Shown here piece by piece: positions 1-6,743 of a stretch of 40,159 nt of DNA. The stretch covers positions 1-40,159 of the forward strand of contig JAEYNX010000023.1 in assembly GCA_023412215.1 (NCBI GenBank). Direction: 5' to 3'. A model generated the notes under the pieces. It saw only the letters and a list, made by a program, of their open reading frames with translations, was not told the origin of the DNA and did no database searches. The stretch's first letter is position 1. Every line of letters begins with the position of its first letter. This DNA comes from Bacillota bacterium (GTDB lineage Bacteria > Bacillota > Clostridia > Oscillospirales > Ruminococcaceae). The position numbers were made by a program, and so were the translations under genes.

Positions 1-50
1 GCGCCTCGGTGGCCTTTCCTTACCCGACATGCCATCTGAGGACTTTATAT

Positions 51-126
51 TCCTCAATAGCTCAGTTGGTAGAGCATGCGGCTGTTAACCGCAGGGTCGT
101 TGGTTCGAGTCCAACTTGGGGAGCCA
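51..126 (+). tRNA. tRNA-Asn (GTT)
   Basis: The cloverleaf is complete. The 7-bp acceptor stem (51-57 with 116-122) has one G-U pair, the discriminator is G123 and the CCA end is encoded at 124-126. The D arm carries AGCTCAGTTGGTAGAGC. The anticodon stem is 77-81/89-93 with loop CTGTTAA and anticodon GTT at 84-86, which reads AAC/AAU. The T arm carries GGTTCGAGTCC. A strong terminator follows at once, so this is the last or only gene of its transcript. The first 50 bases of the window hold nothing I can name. Confidence 0.97.
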
Positions 127-156
127 AAAAAGCCACCGCAATAGCGGTGGCTTTTT
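127..156 (+). terminator. Rho-independent terminator of tRNA-Asn
   Basis: A perfect 9-bp stem (131-139 with 144-152, AGCCACCGC/GCGGTGGCT) with a 4-nt loop is preceded by A's and followed by T's. It starts one base after the tRNA CCA end. Confidence 0.9.
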
Positions 157-334
157 ATGTTTTTTATTATTTTACTGCTCATGCGACGTAAAGCGTAATG
201 ATTTCAAATGTCATTACTGAATTATTTTGAAATTGTGCAACAGGTTCGTGAATTACCACCATGTTACAAGTATTGTAAATGCACAATAACCTTTGTTATA
301 CTTATGCAATAATACCAAAATGAGGTGGGGCATT

Positions 335-1102
335 GTGGATTGGGACTCGCGTCAATATCTGAAGTTCTCCCGCGAACGCACGCAGCCCGCTATTGATCTG
401 GTAAGCCGGATTAAGCTTGAAAACCCGCTGAAGATTCTGGATATCGGCTGCGGCCCCGGCAACAGCACGGCGGTACTTAAAAGCCGCTTTCCAAGTGCAT
501 ACATATTGGGTGTGGATAACTCGCCAAATATGATCGAAACCGCGCATAGGGATTACCCCGCCCTTGATTTCGCCCTCTGTGATGCCAACCGTGAGTTTTC
601 CAAGCTGGATAATGATTTTGACCTCGTATTCTCCAATGCCTGTATTCAGTGGCTCCCGAACCATCATAGGCTGCTGCGCGAGATGATGAGCCTATTAAAG
701 CTTGGCGGAGTTATGGCGGTGCAAACCCCGATGAACTACGAAGAGCCTATTCATCTCCTCATAGGTGAAATTACTTCCAGCGCGAGATGGCAAGAGCATT
801 TTTCGCAGGAGCGGATATTCTATAATTTGACGCACGGCGAATATTTCGACCTGCTATCGGGGATTTCGACGTATTTTGAGATGTGGAAAACCGTTTACTA
901 TCATAAGATGGATTCGCACGAGGCTATTTGGGACTGGTATAGCTCCACAGGTCTCCGTCCATATCTAAATCAGCTGTCGGATGATCTGCTGCCCGCCTTT
1001 AAGCGGGATATTCTCAATGAGATCATCGCCCGCTACCCTAAGCAAAAGGACGGCAGAATCCTATTTCCCTTCCCGTATTTCTTTTTTACGGCTACGAAAT
1101 AA
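335..1102 (+). CDS. tam: Class I SAM-dependent methyltransferase, trans-aconitate 2-methyltransferase (Tam)-like
   Basis: The predicted 255-residue cytosolic methyltransferase has the Tam layout. It opens with DWDSRQYLKFSRERTQPA, and motif I (ILDIGCGPGNST, about residues 35-46) binds S-adenosylmethionine. The acidic GVDNSP motif follows, then FSNACIQWLPNH and GGVMAVQTPMN. Known Tam proteins are about 250 residues and methylate trans-aconitate, a spontaneous by-product of cis-aconitate that inhibits aconitase. I chose GTG at 335 because GAGGTGG lies 6-7 nt upstream and the product then aligns with the family N-terminus. The upstream in-frame ATG (320) and TTG (293) lack an SD. It is a single-gene unit ending at a terminator shared with the opposing operon. 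The fold is certain; the substrate is inferred from family resemblance. Confidence 0.8.
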   Translation: MDWDSRQYLKFSRERTQPAIDLVSRIKLENPLKILDIGCGPGNSTAVLKSRFPSAYILGVDNSPNMIETAHRDYPALDFALCDANREFSKLDNDFDLVFSNACIQWLPNHHRLLREMMSLLKLGGVMAVQTPMNYEEPIHLLIGEITSSARWQEHFSQERIFYNLTHGEYFDLLSGISTYFEMWKTVYYHKMDSHEAIWDWYSSTGLRPYLNQLSDDLLPAFKRDILNEIIARYPKQKDGRILFPFPYFFFTATK

Positions 1103-1111
1103 GGCAAAGCA

Positions 1112-1148
1112 AAAGCTCCTGCATACACTTGGCGTAAACAGGAGCTTT
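1112..1148. terminator. Bidirectional terminator between convergent genes
   Basis: A perfect 10-bp stem, AAAGCTCCTG (1112-1121) with CAGGAGCTTT (1139-1148), has a 17-nt loop. It lies between the stop of the methyltransferase and the stop of the leftward lipoprotein. Both strands run into T-rich sequence. Confidence 0.75.
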
Positions 1149-1152
1149 GGTT

Positions 1153-1677
1153 TTAGCTTATGAAGCTGAAGTTGTAAAACTGCAGGCTTAAGTCGTCCTC
1201 GGGAACCTTAAGCGATAACGCGTTGCCGTTCTTGCGGTCGAGTACCAGCTCGAAATCGCTACCATTGGTCTGCCCCACCACCTTAATGGCGTTATCCTCC
1301 TGCTTTACCGATACGCCGCGGTCGTTGAGCGCGGTGTTCAGCGAAGAGACCAGCAGCGACGAAAGCGCCTGCCCCGGCATGGAGTCGGGTTCAACGGAAA
1401 AGCTCAGCTTGCCGTACTTTACGGTAACCAGATCGCCGTTATAATCAAACGAAAGATCCTTGAGTGAGGCGGGGCTGTCAAAGGTCACCTCGCAGCGCCC
1501 CTCACTTTTGATCATCTCGAGATTCGCCTTGATATCCTGATACTCCACGACTGCTTTCGTATTGTAGGAGGAGCTTAGACTATCGGTTACGTTTTCAGGT
1601 GTCACGGCGTCTCTATTGCAGCTTACCAGCAACAGCAAGCTAACTGCCAGCAGTATTCGGGCAATCCTTCTAACCAT
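1153..1677 (-). CDS. Putative lipoprotein of unknown function
   Basis: The 174-residue protein has a lipoprotein signal: basic MVRR start, hydrophobic core, and lipobox LLVSC with the acylated Cys at residue 20. The mature part has alternating polar and hydrophobic strands (for example CEVTFDSPASLKDLSFDYNG and LVTVKYGKLSFSVE), suggesting an all-beta domain anchored outside the membrane. I do not recognise a named family. AAGGAGG stands 6-7 nt before the ATG. It is the last gene of the leftward group DUF6106-like/acpS/nnrDE, 73 nt after nnrDE, and ends at the bidirectional terminator. Position alone does not reveal a function. Confidence 0.8.
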   Translation of the reverse strand: MVRRIARILLAVSLLLLVSCNRDAVTPENVTDSLSSSYNTKAVVEYQDIKANLEMIKSEGRCEVTFDSPASLKDLSFDYNGDLVTVKYGKLSFSVEPDSMPGQALSSLLVSSLNTALNDRGVSVKQEDNAIKVVGQTNGSDFELVLDRKNGNALSLKVPEDDLSLQFYNFSFIS

Positions 1678-1750
1678 ATCGCTTCCTCCTTCAAGGCTTG
1701 GGTATGTAAGCTTTTAATGATTTAACGGATGGTTTCAGATGAGAAGCCGG

Positions 1751-3286
1751 CTAATCCAGCTCTTGAAACAGCAGGTAGAGGTCACTTAAGATGTCTGACG
1801 GCTGCATGGCGGTTTTACAAAGGCGCTTTGCCGTGAGCCTTGCCGCCTGCGAGTGGAGGTAAACCCCACAAATGGCGGCTTGCTGCGGCGCACAGCCCTG
1901 TGCAAGCAGCCCGCCGATGATGCCGGCCAGCAAGTCGCCGCTGCCTGCCTTCGCAAGGCCGGAGTTCCCGCCTTTGTTTAGGCATACGCTGCCGTCCGGC
2001 AGCGCCACGACGGTGGTAGAGCCCTTCAGCACCAGCGTCACATGATGTTCCTGCGCAAAGTCCTTGGCAAGTGCAACGCGGTTATTTGCCACATAATCGA
2101 CCGGCTTGTCGATAAGCCTTGAAAACTCGCCGTAATGCGGGGTAAGCACCAACCCATGCTTCGCATTCTTAACTATATTTATGTCACCGGCTACCGCATT
2201 TATACCATCCGCATCCAAAACGATGGGACAATCCGCGTGCGTGAGGATCGCCTTGATGATGGCGTGGATATCCTCGGTGTTTTTCAGCCCGCAGCCCGCC
2301 ACACAGGCGGTGGCTTTCTGCAGCGCGGAGAGCAGCTCCGGCTGTGCCAGGGCAGAGATGCCGCCCGCCTCGGTTTCAGGCAGCGGCAGCATAACCTGCT
2401 CAGTAAGATGCGCCGCTAAAGGCGACAGCAAGGAGCGCGCCGTAGCCACATAAACAAGCCCGGTGCCGCACCGCGAGGCAGCCTGGCTTGCCAAAGCGGC
2501 GGCCCCCGTCATGCCGAGGCTGCCCGCGACCACGAGCAACCGGCCAAAGGTGCCTTTGTGAGAATCATCCGGCCTGCGCCTTAGGTGGGGCAGCACCATG
2601 TCGTGGTCAATCAAAAACACAGCGTCGTTTATTACCGAAAAGGCCTCTTCCGGGATGCCGATATCACACACCTCAACCGTGCCGAGTTGGTCTGCAGCGG
2701 CTTCGGTGAGGTGCGCGGGCTTTAAGCACCCAAAGGCGATGGTGCAGTCGGCTGTAAAGCACCTGCCCGCGGCAAGGCCGGTATCGGCGTTTAATCCGCT
2801 CGGGATATCAAGGGCGTATACCCTCGCCTTTGAGAGGTTGGTCATCTCGGCCAAAAAGCCGCAGGCATCCGGCAAGGCCCCCTGAAAGCCGGTGCCAAAC
2901 AGCGCGTCTACCACAATGTCCGCCTCGACCAGCATCAGGTTTATCTGCGCACGGTTCTCTTCCAGTGGCAGGATGCTTACCGGCTCCAGATGCAACAGGC
3001 GCAGCATCTCGCGCGCCTCGTCCGAACGTGGTTCGCCGCCCGCCAGCACACAGGCAACGCTTACGCCCTCGCGGCTGAGCTTACGCGCCACCACAAAGCC
3101 GTCGCCGCCGTTATTGCCCTTGCCGCAAACTACCACGCAGCGTTTATTCTCGATTGGCCGTTCATGTCGCAGGATGATTTTCGCGGCGCCGCTGCCCGCA
3201 TTCTCCATCAGCCTTAGATAGGTTTGGGAATGCTTCAAAGCCTCGCGCTCCACGGTTCGCATCTGTTCGGATGAAAGTATCCTCAC
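1751..3286 (-). CDS. nnrDE: Bifunctional NAD(P)H-hydrate repair enzyme (epimerase + ADP-dependent dehydratase)
   Basis: The 511-residue fusion repairs hydrated NAD(P)H. The N-terminal YjeF_N epimerase domain (about 1-215) shows GKGNNGGDGFVVAR, DALFGTGFQG and DIPSGLNADTG. The C-terminal ribokinase-like dehydratase domain (about 230-511) shows GSLGMTGAAALA, LDADGINAV, LTPHYGEFSRL and NKGGNSGLAKAGSGDLLAG, the last being the nucleotide/active-site loop. The start is GTG with AGGAGG 8 nt upstream; the nearby ATG at 3293 is out of frame. Placement just downstream of acpS is a common bacterial arrangement. The length is normal for the bifunctional form and no key motif is missing. Confidence 0.95.
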   Translation of the reverse strand: MRILSSEQMRTVEREALKHSQTYLRLMENAGSGAAKIILRHERPIENKRCVVVCGKGNNGGDGFVVARKLSREGVSVACVLAGGEPRSDEAREMLRLLHLEPVSILPLEENRAQINLMLVEADIVVDALFGTGFQGALPDACGFLAEMTNLSKARVYALDIPSGLNADTGLAAGRCFTADCTIAFGCLKPAHLTEAAADQLGTVEVCDIGIPEEAFSVINDAVFLIDHDMVLPHLRRRPDDSHKGTFGRLLVVAGSLGMTGAAALASQAASRCGTGLVYVATARSLLSPLAAHLTEQVMLPLPETEAGGISALAQPELLSALQKATACVAGCGLKNTEDIHAIIKAILTHADCPIVLDADGINAVAGDINIVKNAKHGLVLTPHYGEFSRLIDKPVDYVANNRVALAKDFAQEHHVTLVLKGSTTVVALPDGSVCLNKGGNSGLAKAGSGDLLAGIIGGLLAQGCAPQQAAICGVYLHSQAARLTAKRLCKTAMQPSDILSDLYLLFQELD

Positions 3287-3332
3287 CGGTCATTCCTCCT
3301 AACAATAAGTCTGTATGATATTTAGCAAGAAG

Positions 3333-3698
3333 TTATTCCTTATAGGCGACGACAAACGCCAGCGCCAGCCCCTCGGTGTGGCTCAGGCTCAACGAAAAAC
3401 GCAGGCCTCGCGCCGCCGCAAGCCTGTGTGCATCCCCCGTAAGGGCAAAATACGGCGCCCCCAGGTCATCGCGCAACACAGCGACCTCGCTGAGCGCAAA
3501 GCCGCGCACTCCCGTGCCCAGCGCCTTGGCAAAGGCCTCCTTCGCGGCCCAGTTGGCGGCGATCGTCTCGGGGTTCATGCCGCGGCTTTGAAATAACACA
3601 ATCTCCTCATGTGAAAATACCCTCGTTAAAAAACGAGGGTTTGTCAGGCTTTTTTGAATTCGGGGGATGCTACATAAGTCCGTTCCGCTGTAAATCAT
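3333..3698 (-). CDS. acpS: Holo-[acyl-carrier-protein] synthase
   Basis: AcpS moves 4'-phosphopantetheine from coenzyme A onto a serine of apo-ACP, switching on fatty-acid synthesis. The 121-residue length is typical. GTDLCSIPRI near the N-terminus holds the metal-binding Asp, and AANWAAKEAFAKALGTG carries the WxxKEA motif. The C-terminal SLSHTEGLALAFV matches the family end. Its first 29 nt overlap the end of the upstream DUF6106-like gene, implying translational coupling. It is followed 46 nt later by nnrDE. Confidence 0.96.
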   Translation of the reverse strand: MIYSGTDLCSIPRIQKSLTNPRFLTRVFSHEEIVLFQSRGMNPETIAANWAAKEAFAKALGTGVRGFALSEVAVLRDDLGAPYFALTGDAHRLAAARGLRFSLSLSHTEGLALAFVVAYKE

Positions 3699-4209
3699 AT
3701 ACGATCGTTTTGGGTATAAAGGGCTTCATGGCGGAGAGCATCTTTTCAGGCGGGTTGAACACCACCAGCGTTTTGCCGAAGTTCACGCTGTTGTACACCA
3801 CAAACCAGGCATTCTGCTCGTCGCGTTCATCCTCGCAGGCAAAGATGCGCGTTTTATAATTCGTGTGTTCGTGCGCGGCGGCCTTATACTTGCCCATGGC
3901 CTCCACCTGCCGACACACCACGGTAATCAGACGCTTGCGTTTGCGCTGTGCCACGATCTTGTCGATATCGATCTCGCCGTTTGTTAAGGAGTACTCAAAC
4001 TCGACATTCTGGCTGGTGAGCAAAAACCACGCACCGTAGCCCACACCCATCATCGCGGCAATGGCGAAGATAGAAAACTGCCCGAGTACCATAGACAAAA
4101 ATCCCAGCACAACCAGCAAGATAATGCCCGCCAAGATAATGCCTATCTTAATTAAAAGGGTTTTACCTGTCGCTTTTCTGGTAACCAGCTGTTCAATAAA
4201 TACATCCAT
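3670..4209 (-). CDS. Two-TM membrane protein, DUF6106-like
   Basis: The 179-residue protein starts MDVFIEQLVTRKATGKTLL. It has two adjacent hydrophobic segments (about 23-45 and 47-68) forming a hairpin in the membrane, then a soluble C-terminal part with a basic stretch (AQRKRKR). The opening and layout resemble the DUF6106 family of Clostridia, from memory; the function is unknown. I chose ATG 4209, where GAGGT lies 7 nt upstream, over the GTG at 4227. It is the first gene of the operon from the promoter at 4285-4313 and overlaps acpS. Confidence 0.8.
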   Translation of the reverse strand: MDVFIEQLVTRKATGKTLLIKIGIILAGIILLVVLGFLSMVLGQFSIFAIAAMMGVGYGAWFLLTSQNVEFEYSLTNGEIDIDKIVAQRKRKRLITVVCRQVEAMGKYKAAAHEHTNYKTRIFACEDERDEQNAWFVVYNSVNFGKTLVVFNPPEKMLSAMKPFIPKTIVYDLQRNGLM

Positions 4210-4284
4210 CTGCTCTACCTCAAACACCTATGTTTTTATCAATCTTACGTAAAAACGGAAGATACTTGTTCAAACGTTATATAA

Positions 4285-4313
4285 ATTATAGCATACCACC
4301 GCGGTTTATTCAA
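4285..4313 (-). promoter_or_regulatory. SigA promoter of the DUF6106-acpS-nnrDE-lipoprotein operon
   Basis: Reading leftward: TTGAAT (4313-4308), 17-nt spacer, TATAAT (4290-4285), with an extended -10 TG. It is about 75 nt before the first start codon. I see no gene or hairpin of note in the rest of 4314-4502. Confidence 0.75.
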
Positions 4314-4502
4314 CAAACAGACCGACGATATTATGGACAAAATGCAAACAATTCACACAAAGATTCTGAAATTTGTGCAGGTTACCAATCAGAAACGGCT
4401 GCTATTCAGACCTGTGCGGCTAGGCGCTTATGGTTTTGAGGTTTGCTCGGTGTCCGCTTTATTGATGGAGGTATGATCACCAAGTAGCAGCGCTTTAAGC
4501 TC

Positions 4503-4694
4503 TTACTCCGCTGCAAGTCTTTTTTTCAGCAGGTTTATAATCTCTGAAATACCGATCAACATACCGCCCATCGCAACGCTTATACATATCCCCATGAGTA
4601 TCTGCGTTAAAAGCCCTAGGGTAAGGCTTACAACGATGCCGAGTATCCCGACACACCCGCCTACAAGGCGGAACATGAATGTCGTATGGCTCAT
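4503..4694 (-). CDS. Small two-TM membrane protein
   Basis: The 63-residue protein is nearly all hydrophobic, with two membrane segments (about 9-30 and 33-53) and a basic tail (LLKKRLAAE). It is not recognised. It is supported as a real gene by GGGAGGT 6 nt before the ATG and by its membrane-like composition. It stands alone on the minus strand, and I see no clear terminator behind it. Confidence 0.6.
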   Translation of the reverse strand: MSHTTFMFRLVGGCVGILGIVVSLTLGLLTQILMGICISVAMGGMLIGISEIINLLKKRLAAE

Positions 4695-4792
4695 ATCAAG
4701 ACCTCCCGCTTTAAATTTTTATATAAGGGCAGCATCTTCATGTAATAAACAACATAAAAGAAAAAATATACCTTGTAAAGATTAAAGTAAAA

Positions 4793-4811
4793 CCGCCCAG
4801 ACACTGGACGG
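4793..4811 (-). terminator. Terminator of the small coiled-coil gene
   Basis: Reading leftward, CCGTCCAG, loop TGT, CTGGGCGG, then TTTTACTTT. The 8-bp stem includes one G-U pair and lies just after the stop codon at 4827. Confidence 0.65.
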
Positions 4812-4826
4812 AATATCAATTAAATT

Positions 4827-5129
4827 TTACTCTGCTTTCTTGTAGAGCGGAATTTTCACCTCGATTTGTGCCTGTTCTGCCCAATCCAGCAAGGTATTTA
4901 CGCCGGTTCGGGTTATTGCGGAATCTTCCTTAAGTATCTCTATGTCTTTTTTTATTCCAGCTATGTCGTTATGCATTCCAGCTATGTCGTTATGTATTCC
5001 AGCTATGTTGCTCTGCATTCCGGTTATGTTGCTCTGCATTCCAGCCATATCTTCTTTGATCGTGGATATGTCCTTTTGAATTGGTTCTATAAGGGCCCTC
5101 ATTGCTTCTAGTAACTCTTGGTTATCCAT
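4827..5129 (-). CDS. Small heptad-repeat coiled-coil protein
   Basis: The 100-residue protein starts MDNQELLEAMRALIEPIQKD. It continues as tandem 7-residue units of the type (D/N)IAGMxN between about residues 27 and 65, which predict a parallel coiled coil. The C-terminal part (VNTLLDWAEQAQIEVKIPLY) is non-repetitive. Similar short proteins are common in Clostridia next to unrelated genes; I know no function for them. ATG 5129 and GTG 5135 are both possible behind GGGAGG; I prefer the ATG because the family usually opens M(D/E)N. It has its own promoter and terminator. Confidence 0.7.
   Translation of the reverse strand: MDNQELLEAMRALIEPIQKDISTIKEDMAGMQSNITGMQSNIAGIHNDIAGMHNDIAGIKKDIEILKEDSAITRTGVNTLLDWAEQAQIEVKIPLYKKAE
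4954..5058 (-). repeat. 21-bp tandem repeat inside the coiled-coil gene
   Basis: There are five head-to-tail 21-bp units, the first two differing at one base (4954-4974, 4975-4995). They decay towards 5058. Each unit encodes one coiled-coil heptad, so length can change without breaking the frame. Confidence 0.85.
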
Positions 5130-5165
5130 CTGCACGCGTCCTCCCTTTATGGTGGCTATGATGAA

Positions 5166-5194
5166 ATTATACTCGCTTGCAGGGTGGATGTCTA
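5166..5194 (-). promoter_or_regulatory. SigA promoter of the coiled-coil gene
   Basis: Reading leftward: TAGACA (5194-5189), 17-nt spacer, TATAAT (5171-5166). It lies about 37 nt before the start codon. Confidence 0.7.
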
Positions 5195-5342
5195 GGGGAT
5201 TTTGAAGCTGCGTTGTCTAGTAAGGGCTGATTGATTGCGTTCAATTTCCCGAAGATATATGACTGGAGCAGGGTATAAGGATATGCAAAAAATCCCCACC
5301 CGCCCCTTGAAAGTTGCATAAAAATGTGGTAAGGTGATATGG

Positions 5343-5626
5343 TAATAACACCGATAACGTGCCGACTGAGAGAGTAACGGTTTTACACCTTTAAAGAGAG
5401 GGAGCGCCACCGGCTGAAAGCGTCCCCATGTGTGTGTTGCCGCGAAGTTCACTCACGAGCGGCGGCGCTGAAAGGTTAAGTAGGCGCCGACGGCTTGCCC
5501 CGTTACAGGCAGAGAGAGTGTTTGCTCTTGATATCTTTTTCAGAGCAGAAAATTGGGTGGTACCACGGAAGCGTTACGGCTTTCGCCCCATGAGTATTGT
5601 CATACTCGGCGGGCGAGGGCCTTTTT
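5343..5626 (+). promoter_or_regulatory. T-box leader sensing tRNA-Phe, upstream of pheST
   Basis: This is a classic T-box riboswitch that stops transcription when tRNA-Phe is charged and lets it through when the tRNA is uncharged. Landmarks in order: AGAGAG-type stem I start, apical GGCTGAAAG (5412-5420), specifier loop GAAGTTCAC with TTC at 5448-5450 (Phe codon), AAGTAGGC (5478-5485), stem III CCGTTAC (5500-5506), and the T-box TTGGGTGGTACCACG (5553-5567). UGGU at 5558-5561 can pair with the ACCA end of tRNA-Phe. The competing terminator is 5578-5626 (GGC/CGCCC with GGGCG/GCC, then TTTTT). Possible promoter elements at 5307-5343 are not clear-cut. The 5' edge is approximate. Confidence 0.93.
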
Positions 5627-5693
5627 GTTTGCCTTTTGCTCCGCCGAGCCCCCCGCACGGCAAACAGTATATTGAAAGGACTGGTACAAGGCA

Positions 5694-6713
5694 ATGAAAC
5701 AGGCGATAGAACAGATCAGAAAAGCCGCGATGGAAGAGCTCTCTTCCATCGGCGACCTTAGGGCGCTGGACGGCCTGAGGGTAAAATATCTCGGCAAGAA
5801 GGGTGAGCTTACCGCCATCTTAAAGCAGATGGGCGGCTTAAGTGCCGAGGAGCGCCCTATCATCGGGCAGCTGGCCAACGAGATCAGAGCAGATATCGAG
5901 GCGAAGATCGACGAGTTTACCGCGCTTATCAAGGAAAGGGAGCAGGAGCGCGCGCTCGCGAGCGAGCGGCTGGACGTCACCATGCCGGGCAGAAAGGTTG
6001 CCATCGGCAAGAAGCACCCGCTTGACAGCGTGCTGGATGAAGTGCTCGAGATCTTCCTCGGCATGGGCTTCTCGGTTGCAGAAGGCCCCGAGGTGGAGTA
6101 CGATTACTACAACTTCGAGGCGCTCAACATCCCCAAGGATCACCCCGCGCGCGATACGCAGGACACCTTTTATATCAACGACAATATCGTGCTGCGCACC
6201 CAGACCTCGCCGGTGCAGATACGCACGATGGAAAAGCAGAAACCGCCCATCCGCATTGTGGCGCCCGGGCGGGTGTACCGCTCCGACGCGGTAGACGCCA
6301 CCCATTCGCCGCTTTTCCACCAGATCGAGGGCTTAGTGGTGGATAAAGGCATTACGATGGCCGATTTAAAGGGCACGCTGGACGCCTTTGTAAAGGCGCT
6401 TTACGGAAAGGATGTGCAGACGCGCTTCAGACCGCACCACTTCCCGTTTACCGAGCCTTCCGCCGAGGCCGACATGATGTGCTTTGCCTGCGGCGGCAAG
6501 GGCTGCCGCCTGTGTAAGGGCGAGGGCTGGATAGAGATTTTGGGCTGTGGCATGGTGCACCCCAAGGTGCTCTCTACCTGCGGCATCGACCCCGAGGAAT
6601 ACAGCGGCTTCGCCTTTGGCGTGGGCCTCGAGCGTGTCGTTATGCGCCGGTACAACATCGACGACCTGCGCCTGCTGTACGAGAACGATGTACGCTTCCT
6701 AAACCAGTTTTAG
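5694..6713 (+). CDS. pheS: Phenylalanine-tRNA ligase alpha subunit
   Basis: PheS is the catalytic subunit of the alpha2-beta2 enzyme that charges tRNA-Phe in the cytosol. The 339 residues comprise an N-terminal coiled-coil arm for tRNA (1-90) and the class II core. Motif 2 is GRVYRSDAVDATHSPLFHQIEG, and motif 3 is GFAFGVGLERVVMRRYNIDDLR near the C-terminus. FTEPSAEADMMCFACGGKGCRLCKGEGW carries a CxxC-x4-CxxC insertion seen in many bacterial PheS proteins. It is the first gene after the T-box, with pheT 30 nt downstream. Confidence 0.98.
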   Translation: MKQAIEQIRKAAMEELSSIGDLRALDGLRVKYLGKKGELTAILKQMGGLSAEERPIIGQLANEIRADIEAKIDEFTALIKEREQERALASERLDVTMPGRKVAIGKKHPLDSVLDEVLEIFLGMGFSVAEGPEVEYDYYNFEALNIPKDHPARDTQDTFYINDNIVLRTQTSPVQIRTMEKQKPPIRIVAPGRVYRSDAVDATHSPLFHQIEGLVVDKGITMADLKGTLDAFVKALYGKDVQTRFRPHHFPFTEPSAEADMMCFACGGKGCRLCKGEGWIEILGCGMVHPKVLSTCGIDPEEYSGFAFGVGLERVVMRRYNIDDLRLLYENDVRFLNQF

Positions 6714-6743
6714 CTTAAACCAAACGGAAAGGATTGAGATTTC

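Noticed and set aside
4230..4439. 69-codon plus-strand frame between two leftward genes
   Set aside because: It overlaps the promoter of the acpS operon, lacks an SD and has no protein-like pattern.
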